Source: Rhodobacter ferrooxidans
GTDB lineage: Bacteria > Pseudomonadota > Alphaproteobacteria > Rhodobacterales > Rhodobacteraceae
Assembly (NCBI RefSeq): GCF_000176015.1
Contig: NZ_ACYY01000010.1
Span: forward strand, 59,594-123,593
Length of the DNA: 64,000 nucleotides
Direction: 5' to 3'
The notes under the pieces are model-generated. The model saw nothing but the letters and a program-made list of their open reading frames with translations, ran no database searches and had not been told where the DNA came from. Shown here one piece after another: positions 33,820 through 43,294 of the stretch. Made by a program: the position numbers and the translations under genes. Within the stretch, counting starts at the first letter, position 1, and every line of letters starts with the position of its first letter.

Positions 33820-35403
33820 ATGACTTTCCCCTTCCGCAAGACCCTGCTTTCTGCTTCCGTCAGCCTTGTAGCCCTTTTGGCCGCCCAGGCCGTGGCGGCG
33901 CAGGAGGCCGTTTTCGTGATGGCCACCAACGAGGTGGGTGCCCCCACCTACAACCCGGTCACGGCCACCGTGCTGAACACCGCAACCGGCCTGATCTTTG
34001 ATCGGCTGATCAGCCAGGCCGCCGATCTGTCCTATCACCCGGGGCTTGCTGAAAGCTGGGAAGAGGCGCCGGACGGCATGTCCTGGACCTTCAAGCTGAA
34101 GCAGGGTGTCAGCTTCCACAACGGCGAGCCTTTCAACGCCGAGACGGTGAAGCTGTGGATTGATCTGTTCAAGGCCACCGAAGGCGAGAACACCTATATG
34201 GCCGAGGCCATTGCCGAGGTTCAGGTGGTGGATGACCACACCGTGACCTTCGTGATGGCGCGGCCCGAGCCGAACCTGCTATATAACCTTTCGTCCACCT
34301 TCATGGGTGTGGTCGAGCCGAAATCCTTTGTTGCGCTGGGCGAAAATTACGGCGTGACAGAGGTTTACGGCACCGGCCCCTTCAAGCTGGAAAGCTTTAC
34401 CATCGGGCAGGAAACGGTGCTGGTGCGCAACGATGACTATGCCTGGGGGTCGCCGCTGGCCAAGAACTCCGGCCCGGCCAAGGTTGCGCGGCTGACCTTC
34501 CGCGAGATTGCCGAGGATTCCACCGCCTTCCTGGAACTCAAGACCGGCGGCGTCGATTTCCTGCTGAGCGTGCCGGCCGATCTGATGGGCGAAGTGACCA
34601 AAGAGGCGAACCTCGCCGTTCTGACCATGCCCGGGCAAGACGTCTGGTATATGCCGATCAACGTTTCCAAAGCGCCTTTCGACGATATCCGCGTGCGCGA
34701 GGCGGCCGCAAAGGCCATCAACCAGGACGAAATCCTGAGCGCGGTCTTTGGTGGCGTGGGGGCTGTGGCGCACACCTTCCTGATCTCGGCCTTGCCGGAA
34801 AGCAACGTCTCGGACGGCGCGAAGATCAGCTACGATCCGGTCCGCGCCAACGCGGCGCTGGACGAGGCCGGCTGGGCGATGGGGCCGGACGGCGTGCGGA
34901 TGAAGGATGGTCAACCGCTGAAGGTCAGCCTGTGGACCCAAAGCGACAGCATCTTCCGCCGGTTGACCGAAGTGGTGCAGGCGCAGTTGAAGGCGGTGGG
35001 GATCGAGGCCGAAATCACCACCTTCGACAGTTCGATGATCCGCGACCAATACAAGACCGGCGAGCAGCAGTTGGCCGTGCGGTCCTACAACTGGGACAAC
35101 GCCGACATCGTTGACTGGTTCTTTGGCGGCGACCGGCTGGGCTATCCGAACGTGTCGATGTTCAACGACCCCAAGGCCGAGGAACTGCGCACCGCGGCGA
35201 TGACCGGCGCGAAGAACATGGCCGAACGGGTTGCGAACTTCACCGCCTATCATGACTATGTGCTGACCCAGTTCCCGATGGCGCCAATCTATCAACCGGT
35301 GCAGGCCGTGGCCTACAACACCGAGCGCATCACCCTTCCCGAAAAGATTGATGCCCCGTCCTTTGGCGCGGTTGCCTTTCTGGATCTGGAAGTGAAGGAA
35401 TGA
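33820..35403 (+). CDS. peptide/nickel-type ABC transporter substrate-binding protein (SBP family 5)
   Basis: 527-residue periplasmic binding protein of the DppA/OppA family. Signal peptide residues 1-28 (cut after VAAQ or VAA), followed by the typical PTYNPVTATVLNTATGLIFDRL and EDGMSWTFKLKQGVSFHNGEPFNAETV-like block (about 86-114). Dipeptides, oligopeptides, opines or related amides are possible ligands. Start at 33820 follows GAGAGGAC. First structural gene of a five-gene transporter operon; 24 bp separate it from the first permease. Confidence 0.9.
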   Translation: MTFPFRKTLLSASVSLVALLAAQAVAAQEAVFVMATNEVGAPTYNPVTATVLNTATGLIFDRLISQAADLSYHPGLAESWEEAPDGMSWTFKLKQGVSFHNGEPFNAETVKLWIDLFKATEGENTYMAEAIAEVQVVDDHTVTFVMARPEPNLLYNLSSTFMGVVEPKSFVALGENYGVTEVYGTGPFKLESFTIGQETVLVRNDDYAWGSPLAKNSGPAKVARLTFREIAEDSTAFLELKTGGVDFLLSVPADLMGEVTKEANLAVLTMPGQDVWYMPINVSKAPFDDIRVREAAAKAINQDEILSAVFGGVGAVAHTFLISALPESNVSDGAKISYDPVRANAALDEAGWAMGPDGVRMKDGQPLKVSLWTQSDSIFRRLTEVVQAQLKAVGIEAEITTFDSSMIRDQYKTGEQQLAVRSYNWDNADIVDWFFGGDRLGYPNVSMFNDPKAEELRTAAMTGAKNMAERVANFTAYHDYVLTQFPMAPIYQPVQAVAYNTERITLPEKIDAPSFGAVAFLDLEVKE

Positions 35404-35427
35404 GTCACTGAAAGCGGGGGCAGCGGC

Positions 35428-36354
35428 ATGATCTGGTATCTGATCCGACGGATCCTGATGCTCGTGCCGGTGTTCCTGGCCGTCTCGGTGGTGATCTTTT
35501 CGATCCTCCACTTCATTCCCGGCGACCCGATCGACAACCTGTTGAAGGTCGGGTCGTCGCCACAGGCGCGCGTCGCCATGGAGGCGCGCTATGGCTTGGA
35601 CAAGCCGCTGCCGGTGCAATACGGCATCTGGCTTTCCAAGGTGCTGCAGGGGGACCTGGGAACCGCCATTGTCGCCCGCCGCCCGGTGGCCGAGCTGATC
35701 GCGCAAGCGCTGCCCCATTCGCTGCGGTTGGGGGGGCTGGCGCTGCTGTTCTCGACCGTGGTGGGCGTGGGACTGGGTGTCATCGCCGCGCTAAGCCGTG
35801 ATCGCTGGCCTGACCGGGCGATCATGGGGGGGGTGCTGATCGGCTCTACCATGCCCAGTTTCTGGCTGGGGCTGATCTTCATGCTGATCTTTTCCGTGTC
35901 GCTGGGCTGGTTTCCGGTTTCGGGTGCGCGAGGTTGGTCGTCGCTGGTGCTGCCGGTGCTGACCATCGGCCTGGGCGGAACGGCGCTGGTGGCCCGCATC
36001 ACCCGCGTGTCGATGATCGAGGCGTCGGGACGCGATTTCGTCACGTTGCTGCACGCCAAGGGCCTGTCACCGTTGCGCATCCAGTTGCGCCATGTGCTGC
36101 GGCACGCGCTGATCCCGGTGGTGACGATCCTGGCTTTGCGGATCGGCTGGGTGCTGGGCGGCGCCGTGACGGTCGAGGTGGTGTTCGCCCGGCCGGGGCT
36201 GGGCACGTTGTTGATCAAGTCGCTCAGCCAGCATGATTATCCGGTGGTGCAGGCCTGCCTGCTGATGCTGGCCATGGCGGTGATGCTGGGCACCTTGCTG
36301 GGCGATATCCTGCAAGCCGTGATGGACCCGCGCGTGCGGGCGGCCCTGGCATGA
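35428..36354 (+). CDS. peptide-type ABC transporter permease (DppB-like)
   Basis: 308-residue inner-membrane permease. N-terminal MIWYLIRRILMLVPVFLAVSVV is the standard DppB opening, GDPIDNLL follows, and the EAA loop is SGRDFVTLLHAKGLSPLRIQLRHVLRHA (about 201-228). Six membrane spans. Overlaps the next permease gene by 4 bp. Confidence 0.92.
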   Translation: MIWYLIRRILMLVPVFLAVSVVIFSILHFIPGDPIDNLLKVGSSPQARVAMEARYGLDKPLPVQYGIWLSKVLQGDLGTAIVARRPVAELIAQALPHSLRLGGLALLFSTVVGVGLGVIAALSRDRWPDRAIMGGVLIGSTMPSFWLGLIFMLIFSVSLGWFPVSGARGWSSLVLPVLTIGLGGTALVARITRVSMIEASGRDFVTLLHAKGLSPLRIQLRHVLRHALIPVVTILALRIGWVLGGAVTVEVVFARPGLGTLLIKSLSQHDYPVVQACLLMLAMAVMLGTLLGDILQAVMDPRVRAALA

Positions 36355-37193
36355 GCGCGGCGCCGCTCCGGGCCCTGCGCCGCCCCGTGGGCGGCATCGC
36401 CGGAACCTGGCTGATCCTTGTGATTGTCGCAGCGATTCTGGCCCCGGTGCTGTCGCCCTATGCCTTTGATGTGCAAGACCTCAAACGCGCCTATCAGCCG
36501 GCCTCGGCCGCACATTGGCTGGGCACCGACGAATTCGGCCGCGACCTGCTGACCCGGCTGATCTATGGCGCACGCACCTCGCTTTCCGTCAGCGCCACGG
36601 CGATTGCGATCTCGGTTGCCTGCGGCATGGTGCTGGGGGCGGCGGCGGCCTGGTTCGGCGGCTGGCTTGACCGGATGGTCACGGTGGTGGTGGATATGAC
36701 CTGGTCGTTCCCGGAGATCCTGATCGCGCTGATCCTGGTCGCCATCATCGGCCCGGGCACAACCGGCACGATGATCGCCATCGCCGTCGCCTATCTGGCG
36801 CAGTTCACCCGCCTGACCCGCGCCCAGATCATGACGCTGAAGGGCGAGACCTTCATCGAGGCCGCGCGTTCGCTGGGTGCCGGAAACGCCCACATCCTGT
36901 TTCGTCACCTGTTGCCCAATGCCCTTGCCCCGGTTCTTGTTTCGGCCATGCTGGCCACCGGCGATGCGATCATCCTGGAAGCAACGCTGGGCTTTTTCGG
37001 CCTTGGCGCACAACCGCCGGTGCCCAGTTGGGGCGGCATGATGTCGGCAGGTTCGGCCCTGGTGTTCAAGGCACCCTGGATCATCATCTTTCCGGGCCTG
37101 ACCGTCGCCGTGACCGTGGTGGCGATCAACCTTTACGGCGATGCGCTGATCGCTGAACTCGACATTCGCGCGAAACTGCGGAGGACGGCATGA
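36351..37193 (+). CDS. peptide-type ABC transporter permease (DppC-like)
   Basis: 280-residue partner permease with the DppC-typical HWLGTDEFGRDLLTRLIYGARTSL (about 55-78), VVVDMTWSFPEILIALILVAI in the membrane core, and the EAA loop KGETFIEAARSLGAGNAHILFRHLLPN (about 164-190). About six membrane spans. Overlaps both neighbours by 4 bp (starts inside the DppB-like 3' end, ends on the ATPase start). Confidence 0.92.
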   Translation: MSAAPLRALRRPVGGIAGTWLILVIVAAILAPVLSPYAFDVQDLKRAYQPASAAHWLGTDEFGRDLLTRLIYGARTSLSVSATAIAISVACGMVLGAAAAWFGGWLDRMVTVVVDMTWSFPEILIALILVAIIGPGTTGTMIAIAVAYLAQFTRLTRAQIMTLKGETFIEAARSLGAGNAHILFRHLLPNALAPVLVSAMLATGDAIILEATLGFFGLGAQPPVPSWGGMMSAGSALVFKAPWIIIFPGLTVAVTVVAINLYGDALIAELDIRAKLRRTA

Positions 37194-38161
37194 CCGCCCT
37201 GTTGCATCTTGACGAGGTGAGCGTCGCCATCGGCACCATCGCCTTGCTGGAACGGATCAGCCTGACTCTCGGCCAAGGCGAAATTCTGGGTCTGGTCGGG
37301 GAAAGCGGTTCGGGAAAGTCGCTGACGGCGATGGCGGCGATGGGTCTGCTGCCGCTGATCGGCGGGCGGATCACCGCTGGAAGCGTGGGCTTTGACGGGC
37401 AGGACATGGGGGCCATGACCGACGCCCAGCGCCGTGCCTTGCGGGGTCGGCGCATCGGTTTCGTCACCCAGAACCCGATGACGGCGCTGGACCCGGTGCA
37501 ACGGATCGGTGCCCAGGTCGATGTGGTCTCGCGGCTGCACCTTGGCCTGTCGCGGACCGCGGCCCGTGCCCGCACGCTGGATCTCTTGACCCAGCTTCGC
37601 ATCCCCGAGGCCGCAGCCGTGGCCGAGGCCTGGCCACACCAGCTTTCTGGCGGAATGAAACAGCGCATCGTCATCGCCATGGCCCTTGCCGGCGACCCTG
37701 ATCTGATCATCGCCGATGAACCCACCACCGCGCTGGATGTGACGGTGCAGGCACAGATCATCCAGATTCTGGGTGCGTTGGTGCGTGACCGTGGGCTGGC
37801 GCTCTTGCTGATCACGCATGACATGGGCGTGGTCGCGCAGGTCTGCGACCGGGTGGCGGTGCTATATGCCGGACGGCTTGCCGAAGAAGGCCCCGTCGGC
37901 CCGATCTTCGCCGCCCCGGCCCATCCCTACACCAGGGCGCTGATCGGGTGCATCCCGCAAGACGGGATGGCACGCGGCAGTCTGCGCGGAATTCCTGGTG
38001 CCGTGCCCTCGGCGCTGGCCTTCCCGTCCGGTTGCCGCTTTCACACCCGCTGCGCCCACGCCACCGACATCTGTCGTACTGCCGTGCCCGCGCTTCTGCC
38101 CCGAGACCAGGGCCTTGTTGCCTGTCACCACGCCGGACAGACCACAGGGGATGCCGCATGA
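37190..38161 (+). CDS. peptide-type ABC transporter ATP-binding protein (DppD-like)
   Basis: 323-residue ATPase. Walker A GESGSGKSLT near residue 38, signature LSGGMKQRIVIAMALA near 155-170, Walker B LIIADEPTTALDVTVQAQI, and the oligopeptide-specific C-terminal extension with HPYTRALIGCIP and the cysteine-containing FHTRCAHATDIC segment typical of DppD/OppD. Coupled by 4-bp overlaps to the neighbouring genes. Confidence 0.93.
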   Translation: MTALLHLDEVSVAIGTIALLERISLTLGQGEILGLVGESGSGKSLTAMAAMGLLPLIGGRITAGSVGFDGQDMGAMTDAQRRALRGRRIGFVTQNPMTALDPVQRIGAQVDVVSRLHLGLSRTAARARTLDLLTQLRIPEAAAVAEAWPHQLSGGMKQRIVIAMALAGDPDLIIADEPTTALDVTVQAQIIQILGALVRDRGLALLLITHDMGVVAQVCDRVAVLYAGRLAEEGPVGPIFAAPAHPYTRALIGCIPQDGMARGSLRGIPGAVPSALAFPSGCRFHTRCAHATDICRTAVPALLPRDQGLVACHHAGQTTGDAA

Positions 38162-39105
38162 TCCCCGCTCTGGTCCAGATCGACGGGCTGACCAAACGCT
38201 TTCAGACCGGTGGCGGCTTTCTTTCGCGCCCGAGGGCCATGCTGGCCGTGCGGGACGTCTCTTTGACCATCGGCAAAGGCGAGGTGCTGGGCGTCGTTGG
38301 CGAAAGCGGCTGCGGAAAATCGACGCTGGCCCGTCTTGTGCTGCGGCTGATTGAACCGACCTCGGGCCGCATCAGCTTTGACGGAACCGACTTGACCGGC
38401 CTGGCCCCGGCTGCCCTGCGCCAGATGCGCCGCCGGATGGCGATGGTGTTCCAGGACCCCTACTCCAGCCTCGACCCGCGCTATTCTTTGGCCGAAGTTC
38501 TGGCCGAACCGTTCCGCGTGCATGGCCAGGCGCTGCCGCCTGGCACGGTCGAGGCTATGCTTGAGGCGGTCGGGCTTCCGGCAACGCTGGCCGCAAGCCA
38601 CCCGCACCAGTTGTCGGGTGGCCAGCGTCAGCGCGTCGGCATCGCGCGCGCGCTGGCCCTGCGCCCCGATTTCGTGGTGCTTGATGAACCTACCGCCTCG
38701 CTGGACGTGTCGATCCAGGCGCAGATCATCGCCCTTCTGGCCGACCTGCGCGACCGGCTGGGCCTGACCTATCTGTTCATCAGCCACGATCTGGGCCTGG
38801 TGCGCTACTTTTGCGACCGGGTCTTGGTGATGTATCTGGGGGCCGTGGTCGAGGTGCTGCCCGATACCCGCACTGCGCCGCGCCACCCCTATACGCGCGC
38901 CCTGATGCAGTCCAACTTTGCCCCCGACCCAAGCCAGCGGCGCGTCATCGCTGCACTGACCGGCGAGATTGCCAGCCCCTTCGCCCTGCCGCCGGGGTGC
39001 GCCTTCGCCACCCGCTGCCCGCTTGCATCAGACCGCTGCCGTGCGGAACGCCCCGTGCTGTCGGATGACCCCGCCCACCCCGTCGCCTGCTTTCACCCGC
39101 AATAA
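38158..39105 (+). CDS. peptide-type ABC transporter ATP-binding protein (DppF-like)
   Basis: 315-residue second ATPase. Walker A GESGCGKSTLARLVLRL near 46, the DppF-specific MVFQDPYSSLDPRYSL, signature LSGGQRQRVGIARALAL, Walker B FVVLDEPTASLDVS, and a C-terminal FATRCPLASDRC motif. Start at 38158, 4 bp before the DppD-like stop. Completes a full importer; 12 bp separate it from the M81 peptidase gene, which is therefore in the same operon. Confidence 0.93.
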   Translation: MIPALVQIDGLTKRFQTGGGFLSRPRAMLAVRDVSLTIGKGEVLGVVGESGCGKSTLARLVLRLIEPTSGRISFDGTDLTGLAPAALRQMRRRMAMVFQDPYSSLDPRYSLAEVLAEPFRVHGQALPPGTVEAMLEAVGLPATLAASHPHQLSGGQRQRVGIARALALRPDFVVLDEPTASLDVSIQAQIIALLADLRDRLGLTYLFISHDLGLVRYFCDRVLVMYLGAVVEVLPDTRTAPRHPYTRALMQSNFAPDPSQRRVIAALTGEIASPFALPPGCAFATRCPLASDRCRAERPVLSDDPAHPVACFHPQ

Positions 39106-39117
39106 AAGGCCCCCGTC

Positions 39118-40623
39118 ATGCCCTTTCACGTCCTTACCGGCGCTTTCGTCCATGAAAGCAACACCTTCAAGAAAGGCGAAACCACGCTTCAGGATTTTCG
39201 CGATGACGTACTGGATATTGGCCAGGCCGCCATCGACCGCTTTGGTGACGTGAACGACGAACTGGCCGGGTTTCTGGACGCAGGCCGTGCCGCGGGCTGG
39301 CACATCACTCATAGCGTCTCGGCCCATGCGAACCCCGGCGCGCCGGTCTCGCGCGAGGCCTTTGACCACATCGCCGGGCTGATCTGTGACGCGGCTTCCA
39401 TGCACCGCGCCACGCTGAACGGCATCGCCCTCAGCCTGCACGGCTCGATGGTTCCTGGCTTTTGCGAGGATGGCGAAGGCGAATTGCTGCGCCGCCTTCG
39501 GGCCATCGTCGGGCCGGAGATGCCAATCGCGGTGACGCTGGATTTGCACGCCATGGTCACGCCCGCGATGATCGCTCAGGCGCAGATTTTCGTCAGCTAC
39601 AAGACCTATCCGCATGTGGACATGCGCGAGACCGGCCACCATGCCGGCCGGTTGCTGGATGCGGCGATGCGGGGTGATATCCGGCCGCGCACGGTTCGCG
39701 CCCACCGCCCGATGCTGGACGAAGTGAATTCTGGCCGCACCGACGTGGCCGATACGGCCGCGCTTTACACCGATGCCCGTGCACATGAGGCGGAGCCGGG
39801 TATTCTTGCGGTGTCCGTCAATGCCGGATTCTCCGAGGCGGACATCACCGAGATGGGCCCGACCGTGCTGGTGACCCATGACGACGGGGCCGCCGCCCGG
39901 GCGTGCGATATCGCCGAAGGGCTGGCGCACCGCATGTGGGAAAGCCGGGGACACGTGGCCAACACATTCCTGACCCCCGCTGAAGCTGCCGCAATGGCGC
40001 GCGACTTCGACAGCGCGGACGGGCCGTTGGTGATCGCGGACTTTGCCGACAACCCCGGTGCCGGAGCCTATGGCGATGCGACAGCGCTTCTGGCTGCGCT
40101 TCTGGAGTCCGGCGCGCATCCGGGTGCCTTTGCACCGATGATCGACCCCGAAGCCGCTGCCGAACTGCATCGCCACAAGGTCGGAGACACCGTTACCCTG
40201 CTGATCGGCGGCAAATGCGACGCGACCTTCGGCGGCGGCCCGCTGCGCCTGACCGGTAATGTCGTTCACCTGTCGGATGGCACATACACCGGCGATGGCC
40301 CCATCCTGGGCGGCATCACCCACAGCTTTGGTCCTACCGCGGTGTTCCGTGTGCAGGGCATCGACATTCTGATCGTCACGCTGCCAGGCCAGATGCTTGA
40401 CCTTCAGCAGGTCCGGGCCTTCGGCATCGAGCCTGCACGGCAGCGCTTCCTTGTCGTCAAGTCGATGCAGCATTTTCGGGCGGCGTTCGAACCTGTCGCG
40501 GGAAGGGTGATCGTCTGCGACAGCGGCGCGCTGGCCACCCCGCAAGCCCACCTGCGCCCCTACACCCGCGTCCGCCGCCCGGTATGGCCGCTGGATCGCG
40601 AGGGCTTTCCGCCAGGGCTTTGA
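39118..40623 (+). CDS. M81 family metallopeptidase (MlrC/microcystinase C-like)
   Basis: 501-residue zinc-dependent hydrolase of the MlrC family. N-terminal DUF1485/M81 domain (residues 1-290) with GAFVHESNTFKKGET, SLHGSMVPGFCEDGEGELL, TLDLHAMVTPAM and SYKTYPHVDMRETGHHAG, where the Asp/His residues of the metal site lie; C-terminal MlrC domain (300-480) with DNPGAGAYGD. MlrC itself cleaves linearised cyclic peptides at unusual residues; most bacterial homologues sit beside dipeptide transporters, as here, with unknown substrates. Probably hydrolyses an amide or peptide delivered by the ABC system. The 226 bp after it contain no gene or clear signal that I can support. Confidence 0.87.
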   Translation: MPFHVLTGAFVHESNTFKKGETTLQDFRDDVLDIGQAAIDRFGDVNDELAGFLDAGRAAGWHITHSVSAHANPGAPVSREAFDHIAGLICDAASMHRATLNGIALSLHGSMVPGFCEDGEGELLRRLRAIVGPEMPIAVTLDLHAMVTPAMIAQAQIFVSYKTYPHVDMRETGHHAGRLLDAAMRGDIRPRTVRAHRPMLDEVNSGRTDVADTAALYTDARAHEAEPGILAVSVNAGFSEADITEMGPTVLVTHDDGAAARACDIAEGLAHRMWESRGHVANTFLTPAEAAAMARDFDSADGPLVIADFADNPGAGAYGDATALLAALLESGAHPGAFAPMIDPEAAAELHRHKVGDTVTLLIGGKCDATFGGGPLRLTGNVVHLSDGTYTGDGPILGGITHSFGPTAVFRVQGIDILIVTLPGQMLDLQQVRAFGIEPARQRFLVVKSMQHFRAAFEPVAGRVIVCDSGALATPQAHLRPYTRVRRPVWPLDREGFPPGL

Positions 40624-40849
40624 CCGGGGTCAGGCCACCAATTGCTGCCATCGCACATGCAAGCCCGAAGCAGGGGCGCTTTTGGCACAGGTGTCGGGCA
40701 TCGGGTTTCGACCGCGCGCGCCACCAGTCCGGTGGTCAACACGATGTCGCAACCGCGCCGCCGACTGCGAGCGCTGACATGACTCGGCACTGGCGAAAGC
40801 GCTGTGCGACCACCACATCAATGGTCTTAAATGCACTGAACAAGGCCAT

Positions 40850-41563
40850 ATGACCATGGAAGCCGATCCTGACCGCCGGGCAGATGCCGTCGAAGATCTT
40901 TCGGCCGATCTGGCAGACAACGATTGCGCACCTCCGGACCACCGCAGAAGTCTGCGCAAGCGTGGCGACCGGCTGTCGAAATTGCTGGAAAAAATCGCCA
41001 GCGACGACAGCCGCGACCGCATCTCTGTCTCGGATCTGATGCGCGCGCTGGATGCCCGGGCGATGGGGGCGCTGCTTCTGGTGTTCGCGCTGCCCAACAT
41101 CCTGCCGACGCCGCCGGGCACCTCGGGCATCCTGGGCTTGCCGCTGCTGTATCTGGCGTCACAACTGATGCTGGACCGCGTGCCCTGGTTGCCCCGCTTC
41201 ATCGCAGACCGCACCATGGAACGGCAGGGTTTTGCCGGGCTGGTGTCGCGCGCCGCCCCCTGGCTGGCGCGGGCCGAGCGGTTGTTGCGGCCAAGGCTGA
41301 CCTATCTGGTCTGGCCGATCATGCAGCGCGGCATCGGCGCGCTGTGTCTGGTGCTGGCACTGGCGCTGGCGCTGCCGATCCCGTTCGGCAACGTGCTGCC
41401 GGCGCTGGCGATCTGCATGCTGGCGCTGGGGTTGCTGGAGCGGGACGGGCTTTGGGTGCTGCTGGGCAGCGTTCTGGGGGTGGTGTCGCTTGTCATCGTG
41501 GTCAGCGTGGTTTACGGCATCCTGAAAACCGCAATCTTTCTGGCGCTGAACGCCTTTGGCTGA
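40850..41563 (+). CDS. exoD: ExoD-family exopolysaccharide synthesis protein
   Basis: 237-residue inner-membrane protein of the ExoD family, named after a rhizobial gene needed for exopolysaccharide production and alkaline tolerance; its biochemical function is unknown. Soluble N-terminus (1-60) with SDDSRDRISVSDLMRALDARAMGALLLVFALPNILPTPPGTSGILG, the conserved family block, then a membrane region in two halves (about 68-110 and 160-235). Two in-frame ATGs (40850, 40856) are possible starts. Followed by a CNNM-type gene 35 bp away on the same strand. Confidence 0.85.
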   Translation: MTMEADPDRRADAVEDLSADLADNDCAPPDHRRSLRKRGDRLSKLLEKIASDDSRDRISVSDLMRALDARAMGALLLVFALPNILPTPPGTSGILGLPLLYLASQLMLDRVPWLPRFIADRTMERQGFAGLVSRAAPWLARAERLLRPRLTYLVWPIMQRGIGALCLVLALALALPIPFGNVLPALAICMLALGLLERDGLWVLLGSVLGVVSLVIVVSVVYGILKTAIFLALNAFG

Positions 41564-41598
41564 CCAACGGCGCCCTTCCCTGTCGGGGTATTCTTGCG

Positions 41599-42876
41599 AT
41601 GTTTCTGGAAATCGGCCTTGTGCTGCTGCTGACGCTGCTGAACGGCGTGCTGGCGATGTCGGAACTGGCCATCGTTTCCGCCCGTCCGGCACGGTTGAAG
41701 GTGATGTCAGACAATGGCAGCCGGGGTGCCCGGGTGGCGTTGCGGCTGGCCGAAGATCCGGGGCGGTTTCTGTCCAGCGTGCAGATCGGCATCACTTTGG
41801 TTGGCGTGCTGGCGGGGGCGTTTTCCGGTGCCACGCTGGGGGCGCGGTTGGCGGCGGCATTGCCGGGTTTCGGCGTGCCGGCTCGCATTTCCAACGAGTT
41901 GGGGGTGGCCATTGTCGTGGTGGCGATCACCTATCTGTCGCTGATCGTTGGCGAACTGGTGCCCAAGCAGATCGCCCTGCGTGCCCCCGAACGGGTGGCG
42001 GCCAAGGTGGCCCCGGCGATGCTGATGGTCTCGAAAGTGGCGGCACCGCTGGTGTTCCTGCTGGACCGCTCGGGCCGCTTGGTGCTGGCGCTGCTGGGGC
42101 AATCGGGGCAGGCCGAAAGCGGCGTGACCGATGAAGAGGTCAAGCTGGTGATTTCCGAAGCCGCATCCTCCGGCGTGATGGAACATGCCGAAACCCAGAT
42201 GATCGCCGGGGTGATGCGCATCGCTGACCGCACCGCCCGCGGCCTGATGACCCCGCGCGGCGAGGTGGAGATTGCCGATCTGTCGATGAGCCGCACCGAA
42301 CTCTTGCGGCAGTTTCACGATTCGCGCCGCTCGCGGTTGCCGGTGCGCGATGGCGGGCCTGATGACATCATCGGCGTCGTTACCACCCGCGACATCCTGG
42401 CCCCGGCGCTGATGAAAGAGGCCTTCGATCTGCGCGCCGCCGTCAAGGAAGCCCCCGTGGTGCGCGACGGCCAAAGCGCCATCGAGGTGATCGAACGGCT
42501 GCGCCGCGCGCCGGGCAACATGGTGCTGGTCTATGACGAATACGGCCATTTCGAAGGTATCATCACGCCGATGGACGTGCTGGAGGCGATCACCGGCGAG
42601 TTTCTGGATGACGTGGGCGAGGAGCCCAAGCTGGTGACCCGCGCCGACGGCTCGATGCTGATCGCGGGCTGGATGCCGGCGGATGAATTTGCCGATGCGC
42701 TGGGGATCACGCTGGAGGAACCGCGCAGCTATGAGACGGTGGCGGGCCTGGTGCTGGACGCGTTGGGCCATCTGCCGCAGATTGGCGAGGTGGTAAGCTT
42801 CAAGCGGCTGCGCATCGAAGTGGTCGATCTGGACGGGCTGCGCATCGACAAGCTGCTGGTCAGTCGCGTCGAATAG
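41599..42876 (+). CDS. CNNM/HlyC-CorC family transporter-like protein with CBS domains
   Basis: 425-residue protein: N-terminal CNNM (DUF21) membrane domain (residues 1-190, four spans, with SELAIVSARPARLKVMSDNGSRGA and LIVGELVPKQIALRAPE), a CBS pair (about 205-335; MTPRGEVEIADLS, VVTTRDIL, YGHFEGIITPMDVLEAI) and a C-terminal CorC_HlyC domain (about 345-425). Homologues are implicated in Mg2+/Co2+ efflux; the old haemolysin name is misleading. Start at 41599 (MFLEIGLVLLL) is clear from the membrane helix. Confidence 0.9.
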   Translation: MFLEIGLVLLLTLLNGVLAMSELAIVSARPARLKVMSDNGSRGARVALRLAEDPGRFLSSVQIGITLVGVLAGAFSGATLGARLAAALPGFGVPARISNELGVAIVVVAITYLSLIVGELVPKQIALRAPERVAAKVAPAMLMVSKVAAPLVFLLDRSGRLVLALLGQSGQAESGVTDEEVKLVISEAASSGVMEHAETQMIAGVMRIADRTARGLMTPRGEVEIADLSMSRTELLRQFHDSRRSRLPVRDGGPDDIIGVVTTRDILAPALMKEAFDLRAAVKEAPVVRDGQSAIEVIERLRRAPGNMVLVYDEYGHFEGIITPMDVLEAITGEFLDDVGEEPKLVTRADGSMLIAGWMPADEFADALGITLEEPRSYETVAGLVLDALGHLPQIGEVVSFKRLRIEVVDLDGLRIDKLLVSRVE

Positions 42877-42910
42877 GCCGCACGCCTGTCGATGGATCGG
42901 CAATCGGCTT

Positions 42911-43174
42911 TCAGGCCGGTTTGACCGCAGCAAGGCGATGTTGCGCCGCAGCCTCGGCCTGGAAAATCTCGTCGTAAAGCGCCCAAGTAGCGGCGGCCTC
43001 GGCTTCCGACACTTTGGCGGTCACATGGCCGGACTGGACCAAGACGTGGTCGCCCGCAGCGATGCCTTCGTGCTGCATCAGGAACAGGCTGGCCTGACGG
43101 CTGACGCCCCGCGCCTCGCACAGCGCCATCACGCCGTCGATGCGGGTCACCTTCATCGGGGCAGCAAGGCACAT
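42911..43174 (-). CDS. hypC: hydrogenase maturation chaperone HypC
   Basis: 87-residue HypC/HybG/HupF-family chaperone that carries the Fe(CN)2CO group with HypD and docks on the hydrogenase large-subunit precursor. The N-terminal MCLAAPMKV has the essential Cys2 (after Met removal, Cys1). A central beta-barrel contains AAGDHVLVQSGHVTAKVSEAEA. Transcribed away from the hydrogenase operon, which starts 120 bp to the right. Other hyp genes (A, B, D, E, F) are not in the window, so this may be a chaperone dedicated to this enzyme. Confidence 0.93.
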   Translation of the reverse strand: MCLAAPMKVTRIDGVMALCEARGVSRQASLFLMQHEGIAAGDHVLVQSGHVTAKVSEAEAAATWALYDEIFQAEAAAQHRLAAVKPA

Positions 43175-43294
43175 CGGCGGATTCCGGACCAGTTTCGGAA
43201 GAAGCTATACATTCCGCGATTGTCATGCATTGATGAAGATCAAGGACGGGTTTTGCCCGACAGCGCTAACTGCGATGACTCTCAGAGGTGTGCC

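Noticed and set aside
41599..42876. Haemolysin
   Set aside because: The old TlyC/HlyC name is historical; domains are CNNM, CBS and CorC_HlyC of an ion-transport-related family.
43175..43294. Sigma-54 promoter before the hydrogenase operon (AAGGACGGGTTTTGCCC)
   Set aside because: GG to GC spacing is 9 bp and the -24 element is poor; not supported despite rpoN in the window.
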